The notes beneath the pieces were generated by a model, which worked only from the letters and a program-made list of their open reading frames with translations, was not told the origin of the DNA and searched no databases. Both the position numbers and the translations under genes were made by a program. 28,597 bases of DNA from Pseudomonadota bacterium. GTDB taxonomy: Bacteria; Pseudomonadota; Gammaproteobacteria; Burkholderiales; Burkholderiaceae_D. Shown piece by piece: positions 1 to 7,481 of the stretch; position 1 is the first letter of the stretch; every line of letters begins with the position of its first letter. Where the stretch lies: NCBI GenBank assembly GCA_023449275.1, contig JAEXJM010000009.1, forward strand, positions 1-28,597, read 5' to 3'.

Positions 1-195
1 CTTGGAAACAGGCCACTGTGATTCCGGATTGCGCTGCCAATGCCGTTCCAGATTCGTCAACTCGCACGACTCGCTTTCAGCCTTGCCGTCCGTACCTGCA
101 TTGGCGGAATGAAACGATCCCAGGACAAGAAACAGAAAAGCGGCGAAAAACAGGCCGGTTCTATGGCTCTTTTTCAAAACGGATTGGCTGTTCAT
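1..195 (-). CDS. N-terminal part of a secreted hypothetical protein (runs off the window)
   Basis: Reading the minus strand from the ATG at 195 gives 65 codons with no stop before the window edge. The start has a GGGAG-type ribosome binding site 6-8 bases upstream. The protein begins with a basic stretch (KKSHR, residues 8-12), then a hydrophobic core rich in Phe/Leu (about residues 14-28) and an SANA-G site near residues 30-34, which is a convincing Sec signal peptide. The mature part seen is short and polar (TDGKAESESCELTNLERHW) and holds one Cys. The product is therefore exported to the periplasm or beyond, but the visible part carries no domain I recognise, so function is unknown. The body of the gene lies outside the window. 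Confidence 0.75.
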   Translation of the reverse strand, partial: MNSQSVLKKSHRTGLFFAAFLFLVLGSFHSANAGTDGKAESESCELTNLERHWQRNPESQWPVSK

Positions 196-543
196 GATTT
201 TCTCCCTGGCAAATAATTTCCTGACAAGAATAATTCAAATCACCATTTCCTGCAGAACACGTCCTGATTTTTACAAAATTCACGTATCCGCCACCCTCAC
301 CAACACCTTCTCATCCGTTTTTTACCGGATTCGTCTTTTTTCTTCAGACCATTTTCCCTGACAGCCTGAACCGGAAACCATATTCTTATCCGGTGCCCTG
401 CCTGATCCTGCCGGTATTTCGCGATCCCTTTTCCCGACATCGATATGATATTGATGTCAATCACCCGACACCGCATCCTTTCCCAGACGGGTATGGATCG
501 TTCCCTTCACCTGGCTGGAGGATACCGCCGATTGCCGCAGGCT
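196..543. other. Intergenic stretch without a supported gene
   Basis: This 348-base stretch separates the DUF2589-like gene from the secreted-protein gene; both read on the minus strand. I see no reading frame with a ribosome binding site or convincing protein composition. A weak inverted repeat (ATCCG/CGGAT around 313-330) with T-rich flanks is present, but it is too short to call a terminator. The 3' part (196-300) must contain the leader of the secreted-protein gene. Confidence 0.5.
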
Positions 544-921
544 TCAGTCACCCCATCTTGCCGATTTTCCGTTTTCGTTTTCTTGCGATCCTCCCATCGA
601 AGTCCCGGAAAGTCTCACTTCCATTTCAAAGGCGACATTGGCCTGATCGATATCCAGTGCAGGAACAGGGGCCAGTGGCTGTAACGGTACGTCAACATTC
701 ACTTTTCTTTCTGACACAACACCTGACGGATCGTTCATTTCCTGTGAAAATCCGGCGGTTTCAGGTATGTCTTCATCCTTGTTCTGCCTGGCCGCCTGCA
801 TGGAATCAGCCGTCAGCCGGGCCGGTTTTACCTGTGTCCCCACATTCAACGGGCCACCGGTCAATAATGTCATTGACAAGTCTTGCAAGTTGCGTGCTGA
901 CATGTTCTTCCTGTCCGTCAT
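544..921 (-). CDS. Short DUF2589-like protein
   Basis: A 125-residue product read from the ATG at 921, which has a good ribosome binding site (AGAGGGA) 3-9 bases upstream. Residues 12-39 (DL..LLTGGPLNVG...ARLTAD) and 73-104 (a run ending VPLQPLAPVPALDIDQ, then NVAFEMEV) match the pattern I know from DUF2589 proteins: a 'GGPL...A...A.ATADFI' start followed by 'VPLL.IVPIPSL.IDEV.VDFEMEV'. The family's function is unknown to me. Usual members are longer (about 170-200 residues), with a second half that repeats a beta-rich segment. This one stops soon after the FEMEV strand with a polar Gly/Ser/Asn tail, so it is a short variant or a C-terminally cut copy. It has no signal peptide. It is divergent from the marR gene at 1127. 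Family assignment is from memory of the motif and is moderately secure. Confidence 0.65.
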   Translation of the reverse strand: MTDRKNMSARNLQDLSMTLLTGGPLNVGTQVKPARLTADSMQAARQNKDEDIPETAGFSQEMNDPSGVVSERKVNVDVPLQPLAPVPALDIDQANVAFEMEVRLSGTSMGGSQENENGKSARWGD

Positions 922-1063
922 GAATCCCTCTTTTATCTTCTTCCATGTGAAAAGAATGCCGCCGAATCACGTCTTTTGCAACAGGTTTGCCGAAGATACC
1001 GGCCAATAACCGCGATATATCGATATATAAAAAAAACCGGAACTTCACTTCCATCATTTTCCA

Positions 1064-1106
1064 TTGACAATATACTTCGCATACGAATAATATGCATCCG
1101 AATTAT
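1064..1106 (+). promoter_or_regulatory. Sigma70 promoter with overlapping operator-like repeats, upstream of first MarR-FUSC unit
   Basis: TTGACA at 1064-1069 and TAATAT at 1088-1093, spaced 18 bases, form a near-consensus promoter. An exact inverted repeat GCATA-N7-TATGC (1079-1095) covers the -10 element. TTCG-CATA-CGAA (1076-1087) is a second small palindrome inside the spacer. GCATACGAATAAT (1079-1091) recurs as GCATCCGAATTAT (1094-1106). MarR proteins commonly bind 16-20 bp pseudo-palindromes over their own promoter, so autorepression by the gene at 1127 is the natural inference. Confidence 0.7.
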
Positions 1107-1126
1107 TTTTCACCGAATGAAAAGAC

Positions 1127-1588
1127 ATGCCAGCCAATGACCGTTCCCTGATGGAACTGATGATCACGATGACGCAGGTTTCGCGTTCCTACAAGGCTGC
1201 CTGCGACAGGGTAGCCGCACAATACGGATTGACACAGGCCGTCGCATGGCCGATCGTTGCCATCAGCAGGATGGGGGAAGGCGCACGTCCTAGTGTCATT
1301 GCAGATGCCGTCGGTATCGAGCCCTCTTCCGTTGTCCGGCTGATCGACCAGCTCGCCGATTCCGGGCTGATCGAACGGCGTGAAGACACCAATGACCGGC
1401 GCGCCAAATTGCTTTATCTGACGGACGAAGGCCGCAAAAAGGTGAAACAGATCGAAACGGCCCTGATTCCCCTTCGCCGCCAACTGCTCGAAGGCCTGTC
1501 GAATGAAGAACTGGATACCTGCATGCATGTGTTCAAGACACTGGGGGCATCCATTGAACGCCACAAAACCCCGAAGAAAGCAGCATGA
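1127..1588 (+). CDS. MarR-family transcriptional regulator (first of two tandem paralogues)
   Basis: A 153-residue winged-helix regulator. The helix-turn-helix lies at about residues 55-77 (SVIADAVGIEPSSVVRLIDQ), followed by the wing with the family hallmark D-x-R-R-A-K-L-x-x-L-T-D-E-G at about 90-103. The flanking helices would form the dimer. The protein probably represses the operon and is released by an aromatic or phenolic ligand, as for many MarR proteins beside efflux pumps; the ligand is not deducible. The stop overlaps the start of the FUSC pump by 4 bases (ATGA), so the two are translationally coupled. It aligns without gaps over the first 100 residues with the regulator at 3838. 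The ribosome binding site is weak (GAAAAG); the equal N-terminal length of the two paralogues supports this start. Confidence 0.93.
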   Translation: MPANDRSLMELMITMTQVSRSYKAACDRVAAQYGLTQAVAWPIVAISRMGEGARPSVIADAVGIEPSSVVRLIDQLADSGLIERREDTNDRRAKLLYLTDEGRKKVKQIETALIPLRRQLLEGLSNEELDTCMHVFKTLGASIERHKTPKKAA

Positions 1589-3690
1589 TCACGATGCCTG
1601 ACAGGGAAGCCTGGATTTTTTCCCTCAAAAGTTTCATCGGTGCCATGCTGGCACTGTATCTGTCCTTCCGTCTCGGATTGCCACGTCCGTTCTGGGCGCC
1701 CCTGACCGCTTACGTCGTGTCACAGCCGATTGCCGGCGCTGTCCGCTCGAAAGCCGTTTACCGGGTGATCGGCACCTTTATCGGTGCGCTCGCCACTGTC
1801 GTATTCATCCCGACCTTCATCAATTATTCCGTTCTGATGTGTCTGGTATTCGGCATCTGGATCGGTTTTTGCCTTTATGTTTCCATGCTCGACCGGACGC
1901 CAAGAGCCTATGCTTTCATGCTGTCGGGTTATTCCGTCGCACTGATCGCACTGCCTTCGCTCGTCGATGTCTCGACCCTGTCGATTTCTTCCATTTATGA
2001 CGTCGCGCTTGCCCGTGTCGAGGAAATCACGCTGGGTATTTCCTGCTCGGCACTGGTACATAGTCTGCTTTTGCCGAAAGGCGTCGGCAATGTCGTTCTC
2101 TCACGGCTCGATCAGGCCCTGAAAGATGCCCGACAATGGGTTCGCAGTGTTCTGACCGAATCGAAAATCGATCCGGACAATCCGGTCGATTTGAACAAGC
2201 TTGCCCAGATCATCACCGAACTGCGGATGATGTCGACCCATTTGCCCTTCGACACGTCCAACCTGCGCTGGACAGCCAATATCATCCGCGCCCTTCAGGA
2301 CAGGCTTTCCGCACTCGTTCCCATCCTGTCGACCATTGAAGACCGGCTGGCCGTCCTCAGAAACAGCAATAGCGGGATGCTCTCGCATGAATGGGAAAAA
2401 CTGATGGACGACATTGCCGACTGGGCCGCTGTCGGGGTCGACAACGAGCCGGGCAACGCCATCCGCCTGCGCAAGCGGATCGACAACGCCACTCCGGTCA
2501 TCGGCGCGAATTCCTACTGGGAAGACATGTTGCTTGCCAATCTTGCCACGGAACTGTACCGACTCGTCGACGTTTGCGAAGACTGTTTCGACCTTCGCCG
2601 GCAGATCAATATCGGCCTGTCCGGTACGATGCCCAGAGGCGAACTGCGCAAGACGAAAGTCTCGACGACCAACCTGCTCGTCGACCGGCGTCTGGCCCTC
2701 TCGTCCGCATTTGCCGCGATGATGGCAACCTCACTGTCGTGCCTTTTCTGGGTAGCCTCGGGCTGGCCGATGGGCTTTTGCGCCCCGATGATGGCGGGGA
2801 TGTACAGCATGTTCTTCGCCACGCTGGACAATCCGGTTCCGATTCTGAAAATGCAGTTCGTCTATACCCTGTTCTCCACTCCGGTCGCGGGCCTGTATCT
2901 CCTGCTGTTTCTGCCATCCGCGCACAGTTTCGAGATGATGCTGCTCGTATTCGCCCCGTTCCTTCTGTGGTTCGGAACGTACCTGTCCAAACCGGCGACG
3001 ATGATCAAGGTCATCCCGTTCATGTTCACCACGCTGGCAACCCTCACCATGTTCGACATGGGATCGGCCAATATGACTTCCTTCATCAATTCGCAGATCA
3101 GCCAGGCTATCGGCGTCGGTATGGCCGTCCTCTTTACCGGCATTTTCCGTATTGCCAATATCGAATCGATCACCCGACGGCTTGTCAAAACCATGTGGAC
3201 AGATATTTCCAGTCTGGGCAAGGCAATGAAAGCCCCCTCCGTCATGGAAGTCACTGTCAGGATGGTCGATGGCATCAGCCTGCTGGCCCCGCGTCTGGCA
3301 CTGGCCAGAAAAAACGGCCTGGCAACCGAACCCGGTTACCTGTCCGCCATCCATATCCTGTCCGATCTGCGGGTCGGGCTGAACATGACCCGTCTCTTGC
3401 GCCTCATGCCCAAATTGCAGCGTCAGGGCATTCCTGTCCATCCGGTTCTGGAAGATCTCTCCGGATATTATGAAGACCGCATGAAAGACAAAGCCGGCCA
3501 GGATGAGCCGGTACTGCTGGAAAAAATCGATGCCACACTTTACGAACTTGCCTGCACCTCCCACAACGTCCAGCAAAACAATGCCATCGCCGCTCTGGCA
3601 GGCATACGGCGTGATCTCTTTCCCGATGCCTTGCCTTATTCCCCACTGAGCGCTTCCCTGAAAGAAAACCGGTATGACAAGGCGGCCTGA
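1585..3690 (+). CDS. FUSC-family (AaeB/fusaric-acid-resistance type) inner-membrane transporter, copy 1
   Basis: A 701-residue membrane protein with the typical FUSC layout. An N-terminal block of hydrophobic helices (about residues 12-165) starts with LGLPRPFWAPLTAYVVSQP. A soluble cytoplasmic region (about 170-370) follows, then a second helix block (about 370-525), then a C-terminal soluble tail. FUSC proteins export aromatic carboxylic acids or drugs (p-hydroxybenzoic acid for AaeB, fusaric acid for FusC), usually with an HlyD adaptor. This copy has a regulator but no DUF1656, adaptor or outer-membrane gene of its own; it may use those of the second unit, which begins 148 bases downstream. 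Its last 50 residues (AIAALAGIRRDLFPDA...P) match those of the pump at 4286, showing common ancestry. The gene overlaps marR by 4 bases. Substrate unknown. Confidence 0.92.
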   Translation: MITMPDREAWIFSLKSFIGAMLALYLSFRLGLPRPFWAPLTAYVVSQPIAGAVRSKAVYRVIGTFIGALATVVFIPTFINYSVLMCLVFGIWIGFCLYVSMLDRTPRAYAFMLSGYSVALIALPSLVDVSTLSISSIYDVALARVEEITLGISCSALVHSLLLPKGVGNVVLSRLDQALKDARQWVRSVLTESKIDPDNPVDLNKLAQIITELRMMSTHLPFDTSNLRWTANIIRALQDRLSALVPILSTIEDRLAVLRNSNSGMLSHEWEKLMDDIADWAAVGVDNEPGNAIRLRKRIDNATPVIGANSYWEDMLLANLATELYRLVDVCEDCFDLRRQINIGLSGTMPRGELRKTKVSTTNLLVDRRLALSSAFAAMMATSLSCLFWVASGWPMGFCAPMMAGMYSMFFATLDNPVPILKMQFVYTLFSTPVAGLYLLLFLPSAHSFEMMLLVFAPFLLWFGTYLSKPATMIKVIPFMFTTLATLTMFDMGSANMTSFINSQISQAIGVGMAVLFTGIFRIANIESITRRLVKTMWTDISSLGKAMKAPSVMEVTVRMVDGISLLAPRLALARKNGLATEPGYLSAIHILSDLRVGLNMTRLLRLMPKLQRQGIPVHPVLEDLSGYYEDRMKDKAGQDEPVLLEKIDATLYELACTSHNVQQNNAIAALAGIRRDLFPDALPYSPLSASLKENRYDKAA

Positions 3691-3765
3691 ACACTCAACC
3701 GGAATGAAAAATGCCCTGAAAGATACAGAAAACACCCTTGTACTGACCGAAACCGCCGAATTCTC

Positions 3766-3828
3766 TTGACATGAATAGTTGAAATGATAATATTTACACC
3801 CCTCAATATTTGACATGCAAACTATTTA
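3766..3828 (+). promoter_or_regulatory. Sigma70 promoter with inverted repeat, upstream of second MarR-FUSC operon
   Basis: TTGACA (3766-3771) and TAATAT (3788-3793), spaced 16 bases, sit at the same relative place as in the first unit. AATAGTT (3774-3780) inside the spacer is matched by AACTATT (3822-3828) downstream, a 7-base inverted repeat with a wide gap. The sequence differs from the operator of the first unit, so the two regulators may not cross-bind. This promoter would drive the five downstream transport genes together with the regulator. Confidence 0.62.
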
Positions 3829-3837
3829 TTTACAGCA

Positions 3838-4278
3838 ATGAAAGACAAGGACCTGTTACTGATGAAAATCACCGGCACGCTTTCCCGTGTTGCCCGAGCC
3901 TACAAGACCGCTGCCGACAAGGTAGCGGCCCAATATGGCCTGTCACAGGCAACGGCATGGCCTGCCGTGGTGATCAGCCGGATGAAAAGTGGCGTCCGCC
4001 CGGGTGAAGTCGCCGATGCCATGGGCATGGATCCCTCTTCTGTCGTTCGCGTGATCGACCAGCTGATCGCTGCCGAACTGCTTGTCCGTGAGGAAGATCC
4101 GCACGACCGCCGCGCCCGCATCCTGACCCTGACGGAAGACGGCAGGGAACGCGTTCGCCAGATCGGAGAGACCATGAGGCCCTTCCGCCGCGAGCTGTTC
4201 AGGGACATCGAACAGGAAGAACTGGAAACCTGCCTCAAGGTTCTGGAAAAACTGGGCCAGTCAATCAAACTGTACTGA
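3838..4278 (+). CDS. MarR-family transcriptional regulator (second tandem paralogue)
   Basis: A 146-residue winged-helix protein that is co-linear with the one at 1127: AYK at 21-23, KVAAQYGLSQA at 28-38, recognition helix about 65-77 (MDPSSVVRVIDQL), and wing motif D-R-R-A-R-I-L-x-L-T-E-D-G at 90-102. It heads the operon FUSC-DUF1656-HlyD-NodT and is its likely local repressor. No clear ribosome binding site precedes the ATG at 3838; an in-frame ATG at 3862 has AAGGA ten bases upstream. I keep 3838 because it gives exactly the same N-terminal length as the paralogue. The tail after residue 130 diverges from the paralogue. The effector is unknown, by analogy an aromatic acid. Confidence 0.92.
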   Translation: MKDKDLLLMKITGTLSRVARAYKTAADKVAAQYGLSQATAWPAVVISRMKSGVRPGEVADAMGMDPSSVVRVIDQLIAAELLVREEDPHDRRARILTLTEDGRERVRQIGETMRPFRRELFRDIEQEELETCLKVLEKLGQSIKLY

Positions 4279-4285
4279 TGGAATA

Positions 4286-6352
4286 ATGCTTAAAGACTAC
4301 CTGCAAAAACCGACATGGGGAGAACTCCTTTTCGGAGTGAAGTGCTTCCTTGCGGCCATGCTGGCACTCTACATCGCATTGAGGCTGGGATTGCCCCGCC
4401 CCTTCTGGGCGCCGATGGCAACCTGTATCGTATCCCAGTCCATGGCGGGCAGCGTTTACGTCCGCGGCATGTCCCGGCTCATCGGAACCCTGTTCGGAAC
4501 GGTCGCCTCCGTCCTGTTGCTCGTCCTGTTCGTCAATTACACCGTACTGCTGTGTTTTCTGATCGCTCTCTGGGTGGGCACATGCATGTACTTCTCGATG
4601 CTGAAACGGACGACAGACGCCTACGTCTATACCGTCGCCGGTTTTACCGTGCCCGTCATCATATTCAGCGTGTTGGGTGACATCAACTTCATCAATGTCC
4701 AGTACATCATGGATATGGCGATTGCCCGTGCCGAAGAAACCGGTATCGGTTTCGTCTCGGCGATCCTGATCCACGGCCTTATCCTTCCCCGCCATGTCGG
4801 CTCCACCGTCATCAGACAGATGGATGCCGTCCGCAGGGATATCCGCCAATGGACAGTCTCCATCCTAAGCAGCCATGCCCCGCTTGGCAATGCCCCCAGA
4901 CTGAATGCCGCCCGTATCATCACCGATTTGCGCGTTTTGTCCGCCAACCTGCCTCATGACACCTCGACTGAAAAATGGGCCGTCGCCAATATCCGTCTCC
5001 TGCAGGATCGCCTCACGGTCGTGATCCCGCTGATCACCTCGATCGAGGACAGTGTCATGGAACTGAGGAAAGCCGGCAAACTCACCCCATACTGGGAATA
5101 CCTGCTCGGCAATATCGCCCGCTGGATAGAAGAGGACAATCCCACGCCGGAAAGTGCCCAATGGCTACGCGAACGCATCAAGAACGGCTTGCCGGAAATC
5201 ATGCCCGACTCTTCCTGGGATGAAGTCCTGATCGTCCATCTGGCAAGCGACCTCGGCAAACTGATCACCTCCCGTGAAAACTGCGCCGACCAGCGTCGTG
5301 CCATTGACGATTGTCTGGCAGGCAAGGCCTCCGCTTCGCCCAGAACCATGCCGGTTTCCCTGAACCATCTGACCAAAGACCGCCATCTGGCCCTGCTTGT
5401 CTCCGCATCGGCCGTTTTTTCCATCATGCTGGCCTCACTCTTCTGGGTAGCGAGTGGATGGAATGCCGGTTTCTGCGCACCGATGATGACGAGTATCTTT
5501 TACCTTTCTTTCATCCGCAACGACAATTCCGTCGCCGCACTGAAGAAAGTGCTGCTGTTTACGATCTATTCGCTTTTGCCCGCCGGATTTTATCTGCTCG
5601 TCGTGATGTACAGCACGCATTCCTTCGAGTCGCTCATGCTGCTTTTCGCACCGTGCGTCATTATCGGCGGCATCTTCATGGCTCGTCCGGCCACCGCTTT
5701 CGGTACGACCATTTTCATGATGGGCATCTGGTCGACGACAACCATGTACGACCTGGATATGGCCAACGCAACATCCTTCATGAACGGACAGGTTTTTGCG
5801 CAATGCATCGGCATCACCATGGCCCTTATCTCCGCCATGATCTTCCGCTCATTCGACGCCGAATGGACGACGAAACGCCTGCTCGCCAGTGTCAGTGATG
5901 AAATTTCCAGGCTGGCGCAATCCACGAAAACACCGCCGCCTGTCATCCAGACATCCGTGCGCATGATCGACCGCCTGACGGTCATCGCCCCCCGTCTGTC
6001 CGGACTCGGTTCCGAAAAGGACAACGCCATCGCCAGACTGTTCGGCCAGATGCGCATCGGCGTCAATATCGTTTACCTGATGCACATGCGTTCCCGACTG
6101 GAACGGAACGGCATCGACATCGCACCGCTTCTGAAAGCCCTTTCCGACTGGTTCGGCCAACGTTCGCATACACCAAAAGAACAGGAAACCATGCTCGAAC
6201 AAATCGACGACATGCTGCAATCGGTCTGCCACATGCCTTCCCGTATCCGGCAGAATTCCGCCATTGCCGCCCTGACCGGCATCCGTCGCGACCTGTTCCC
6301 CGATGCGTCACCCTATTATCCCCAAACTCTGGTTTTCAAGGAGGCTGTATGA
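4286..6352 (+). CDS. FUSC-family (AaeB-type) inner-membrane transporter, copy 2
   Basis: A 688-residue protein with the same two-block membrane architecture as the pump at 1585. An N-terminal helix bundle opens with RLGLPRPFWAPMATCIVSQS, a central soluble region spans about 170-370, a second bundle starts at WVASGWNAGFCAPMM, and the C-terminal tail ends TGIRRDLFPDASPYYP. It is the energised inner-membrane part of a tripartite exporter. It follows marR after 7 bases and its stop overlaps the DUF1656 start by 4 bases (ATGA), so translation is coupled. Here, unlike copy 1, all partner genes are present, so this is the complete system. It is probably an exporter of aromatic carboxylates or similar hydrophobic weak acids; the substrate cannot be read from sequence. 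Confidence 0.93.
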   Translation: MLKDYLQKPTWGELLFGVKCFLAAMLALYIALRLGLPRPFWAPMATCIVSQSMAGSVYVRGMSRLIGTLFGTVASVLLLVLFVNYTVLLCFLIALWVGTCMYFSMLKRTTDAYVYTVAGFTVPVIIFSVLGDINFINVQYIMDMAIARAEETGIGFVSAILIHGLILPRHVGSTVIRQMDAVRRDIRQWTVSILSSHAPLGNAPRLNAARIITDLRVLSANLPHDTSTEKWAVANIRLLQDRLTVVIPLITSIEDSVMELRKAGKLTPYWEYLLGNIARWIEEDNPTPESAQWLRERIKNGLPEIMPDSSWDEVLIVHLASDLGKLITSRENCADQRRAIDDCLAGKASASPRTMPVSLNHLTKDRHLALLVSASAVFSIMLASLFWVASGWNAGFCAPMMTSIFYLSFIRNDNSVAALKKVLLFTIYSLLPAGFYLLVVMYSTHSFESLMLLFAPCVIIGGIFMARPATAFGTTIFMMGIWSTTTMYDLDMANATSFMNGQVFAQCIGITMALISAMIFRSFDAEWTTKRLLASVSDEISRLAQSTKTPPPVIQTSVRMIDRLTVIAPRLSGLGSEKDNAIARLFGQMRIGVNIVYLMHMRSRLERNGIDIAPLLKALSDWFGQRSHTPKEQETMLEQIDDMLQSVCHMPSRIRQNSAIAALTGIRRDLFPDASPYYPQTLVFKEAV

Positions 6353-6558
6353 CTGGAGAATTCAGTTTCTTCGGCATGTACTTTCCAGTGCTGATGCTCA
6401 CGTCTCTGATTGCGCTCGTCGCAACACGGCTGATCAGCCTGTTTCTCGCCCGCAAAGGCTTTTATCGGCACATCTGGCACCCGCCCCTTTTCGATGTCGC
6501 CCTCTTTTTCGTCGTACTCGGACTTTTAGTGACTTTATACAAATTCGGCAGGTTTTAA
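6349..6558 (+). CDS. DUF1656 (AaeX-like) small membrane protein
   Basis: A 69-residue protein with two hydrophobic segments (about residues 9-32 and 46-64) separated by the conserved basic turn RKGFYRHIWHPPLFD. Small DUF1656 proteins regularly sit between a FUSC pump and an HlyD adaptor, as AaeX does in E. coli; their precise job is not established, presumably as an accessory of the pump complex. It overlaps the pump gene by 4 bases and is followed by the adaptor start after only 2 bases. Length, topology and position all fit the family. Confidence 0.9.
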   Translation: MTGEFSFFGMYFPVLMLTSLIALVATRLISLFLARKGFYRHIWHPPLFDVALFFVVLGLLVTLYKFGRF

Positions 6559-6560
6559 CT

Positions 6561-7472
6561 ATGTTCTCAAAAATATCCCTGAATGTTCTCAGACGTTATC
6601 TGATCACCATACTGGTTGTCCTCGCTGCCCTTTTCATTGGCTGGCGCCTCTGGATCCATTATGAAAACGATCCATGGACCCGTGACGGTCGTATCAAGGC
6701 CGACGTCGTGCAGGTCGCTCCCGATGTGACCGGGCAGGTCGTCAAGATCAACGTCAAAGACAATCAGCCGGTCAATGTCGGAGATGTCCTCTTCGAAATC
6801 GACCCGGCCCGTTTCGATCTCGCCTTGAGACAGGCAAAAGCAGCGGAAGAAGCGGCCAAAGTCACGCTCGCACAGGCTATCCGGGAATCCAACCGCAACA
6901 GGGAACTGAAAGACCTGGTTGCCGCCGAAGTGACCGAACAGGGACAGTCCCGCGTGGAAGAAGCCCGCGCCGCCCTCTTGCAAGCCATCGTCAACCGTGA
7001 CAAGGCCCAGCTCGACCTCGACCGCACCAAAGTCCTTGCCGCCGTCGACGGTACCGTCACCAACCTCGATTTGCGCACCGGATCCTACGTGACAGCCAGC
7101 AAGCCCGTCATGGCCCTCGTCGACCGCCATTCATACTATGCCGAAGGCTATTTCGAGGAAACCAAACTGCCGAGCATTGCCGAAGGCAATCGTGCCACCA
7201 TCAAGCTCATGAGCAGCGACAGGGTGCTTGAAGGCCATGTCCACAGCATTTCCCGAGGCATCGCCGACCGTGAACGCACTACCGGCAGCAACCTGCTCCA
7301 GAACATCAACCCTGCATTCAACTGGGTTCGCCTCGTCCAGCGCATACCGGTCCGTATCGAATTCGACAAGCTGCCGGAAGATACCAGACTCGTCGCCGGG
7401 CAGACCGTCACCATCGAAGTGTTCCCCTCCGAAAACGTGACTGTCACCGCCAATGACAAAACAGCAAAGTGA
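6561..7472 (+). CDS. HlyD/AaeA-type periplasmic adaptor (membrane fusion) subunit
   Basis: A 303-residue adaptor. An N-terminal membrane anchor spans about residues 13-31 (ITILVVLAALFIGW). It is followed by DPWTRDGRIKADVVQVAPDV, the usual first half of the biotin-lipoyl domain, then a short coiled-coil hairpin (about 85-150, rich in Ala/Glu/Arg), the second lipoyl half (KVLAAVDGTVTNLDLRTGSYV), and a beta-barrel region with YYAEGYFEETKL. It links the FUSC pump to an outer-membrane channel. I place the start at 6561, two bases after the DUF1656 stop; the frame is open further upstream (to 6303), but that part is antisense to conserved protein in another frame and would add 86 unrelated residues. 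AGG lies about 8 bases before the start. Confidence 0.92.
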   Translation: MFSKISLNVLRRYLITILVVLAALFIGWRLWIHYENDPWTRDGRIKADVVQVAPDVTGQVVKINVKDNQPVNVGDVLFEIDPARFDLALRQAKAAEEAAKVTLAQAIRESNRNRELKDLVAAEVTEQGQSRVEEARAALLQAIVNRDKAQLDLDRTKVLAAVDGTVTNLDLRTGSYVTASKPVMALVDRHSYYAEGYFEETKLPSIAEGNRATIKLMSSDRVLEGHVHSISRGIADRERTTGSNLLQNINPAFNWVRLVQRIPVRIEFDKLPEDTRLVAGQTVTIEVFPSENVTVTANDKTAK

Positions 7473-7481
7473 GGATAAGCC

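Noticed and set aside
2391..3473. Long plus-strand open frame (360 codons) inside the first FUSC gene
   Set aside because: It is a different-frame shadow of the pump gene; its translation is Arg/His/Gly-rich and unlike protein, and the pump frame has clear family motifs.
2731..3816. Long minus-strand open frame (361 codons) across the first FUSC gene
   Set aside because: Antisense of conserved coding DNA, composition rich in Gln/Gly/His, and no ribosome binding site or family motif.
6303..6560. Upstream in-frame extension of the HlyD adaptor
   Set aside because: It overlaps the FUSC end and the whole DUF1656 gene in another frame; adaptor similarity begins only with MFSKIS at 6561.
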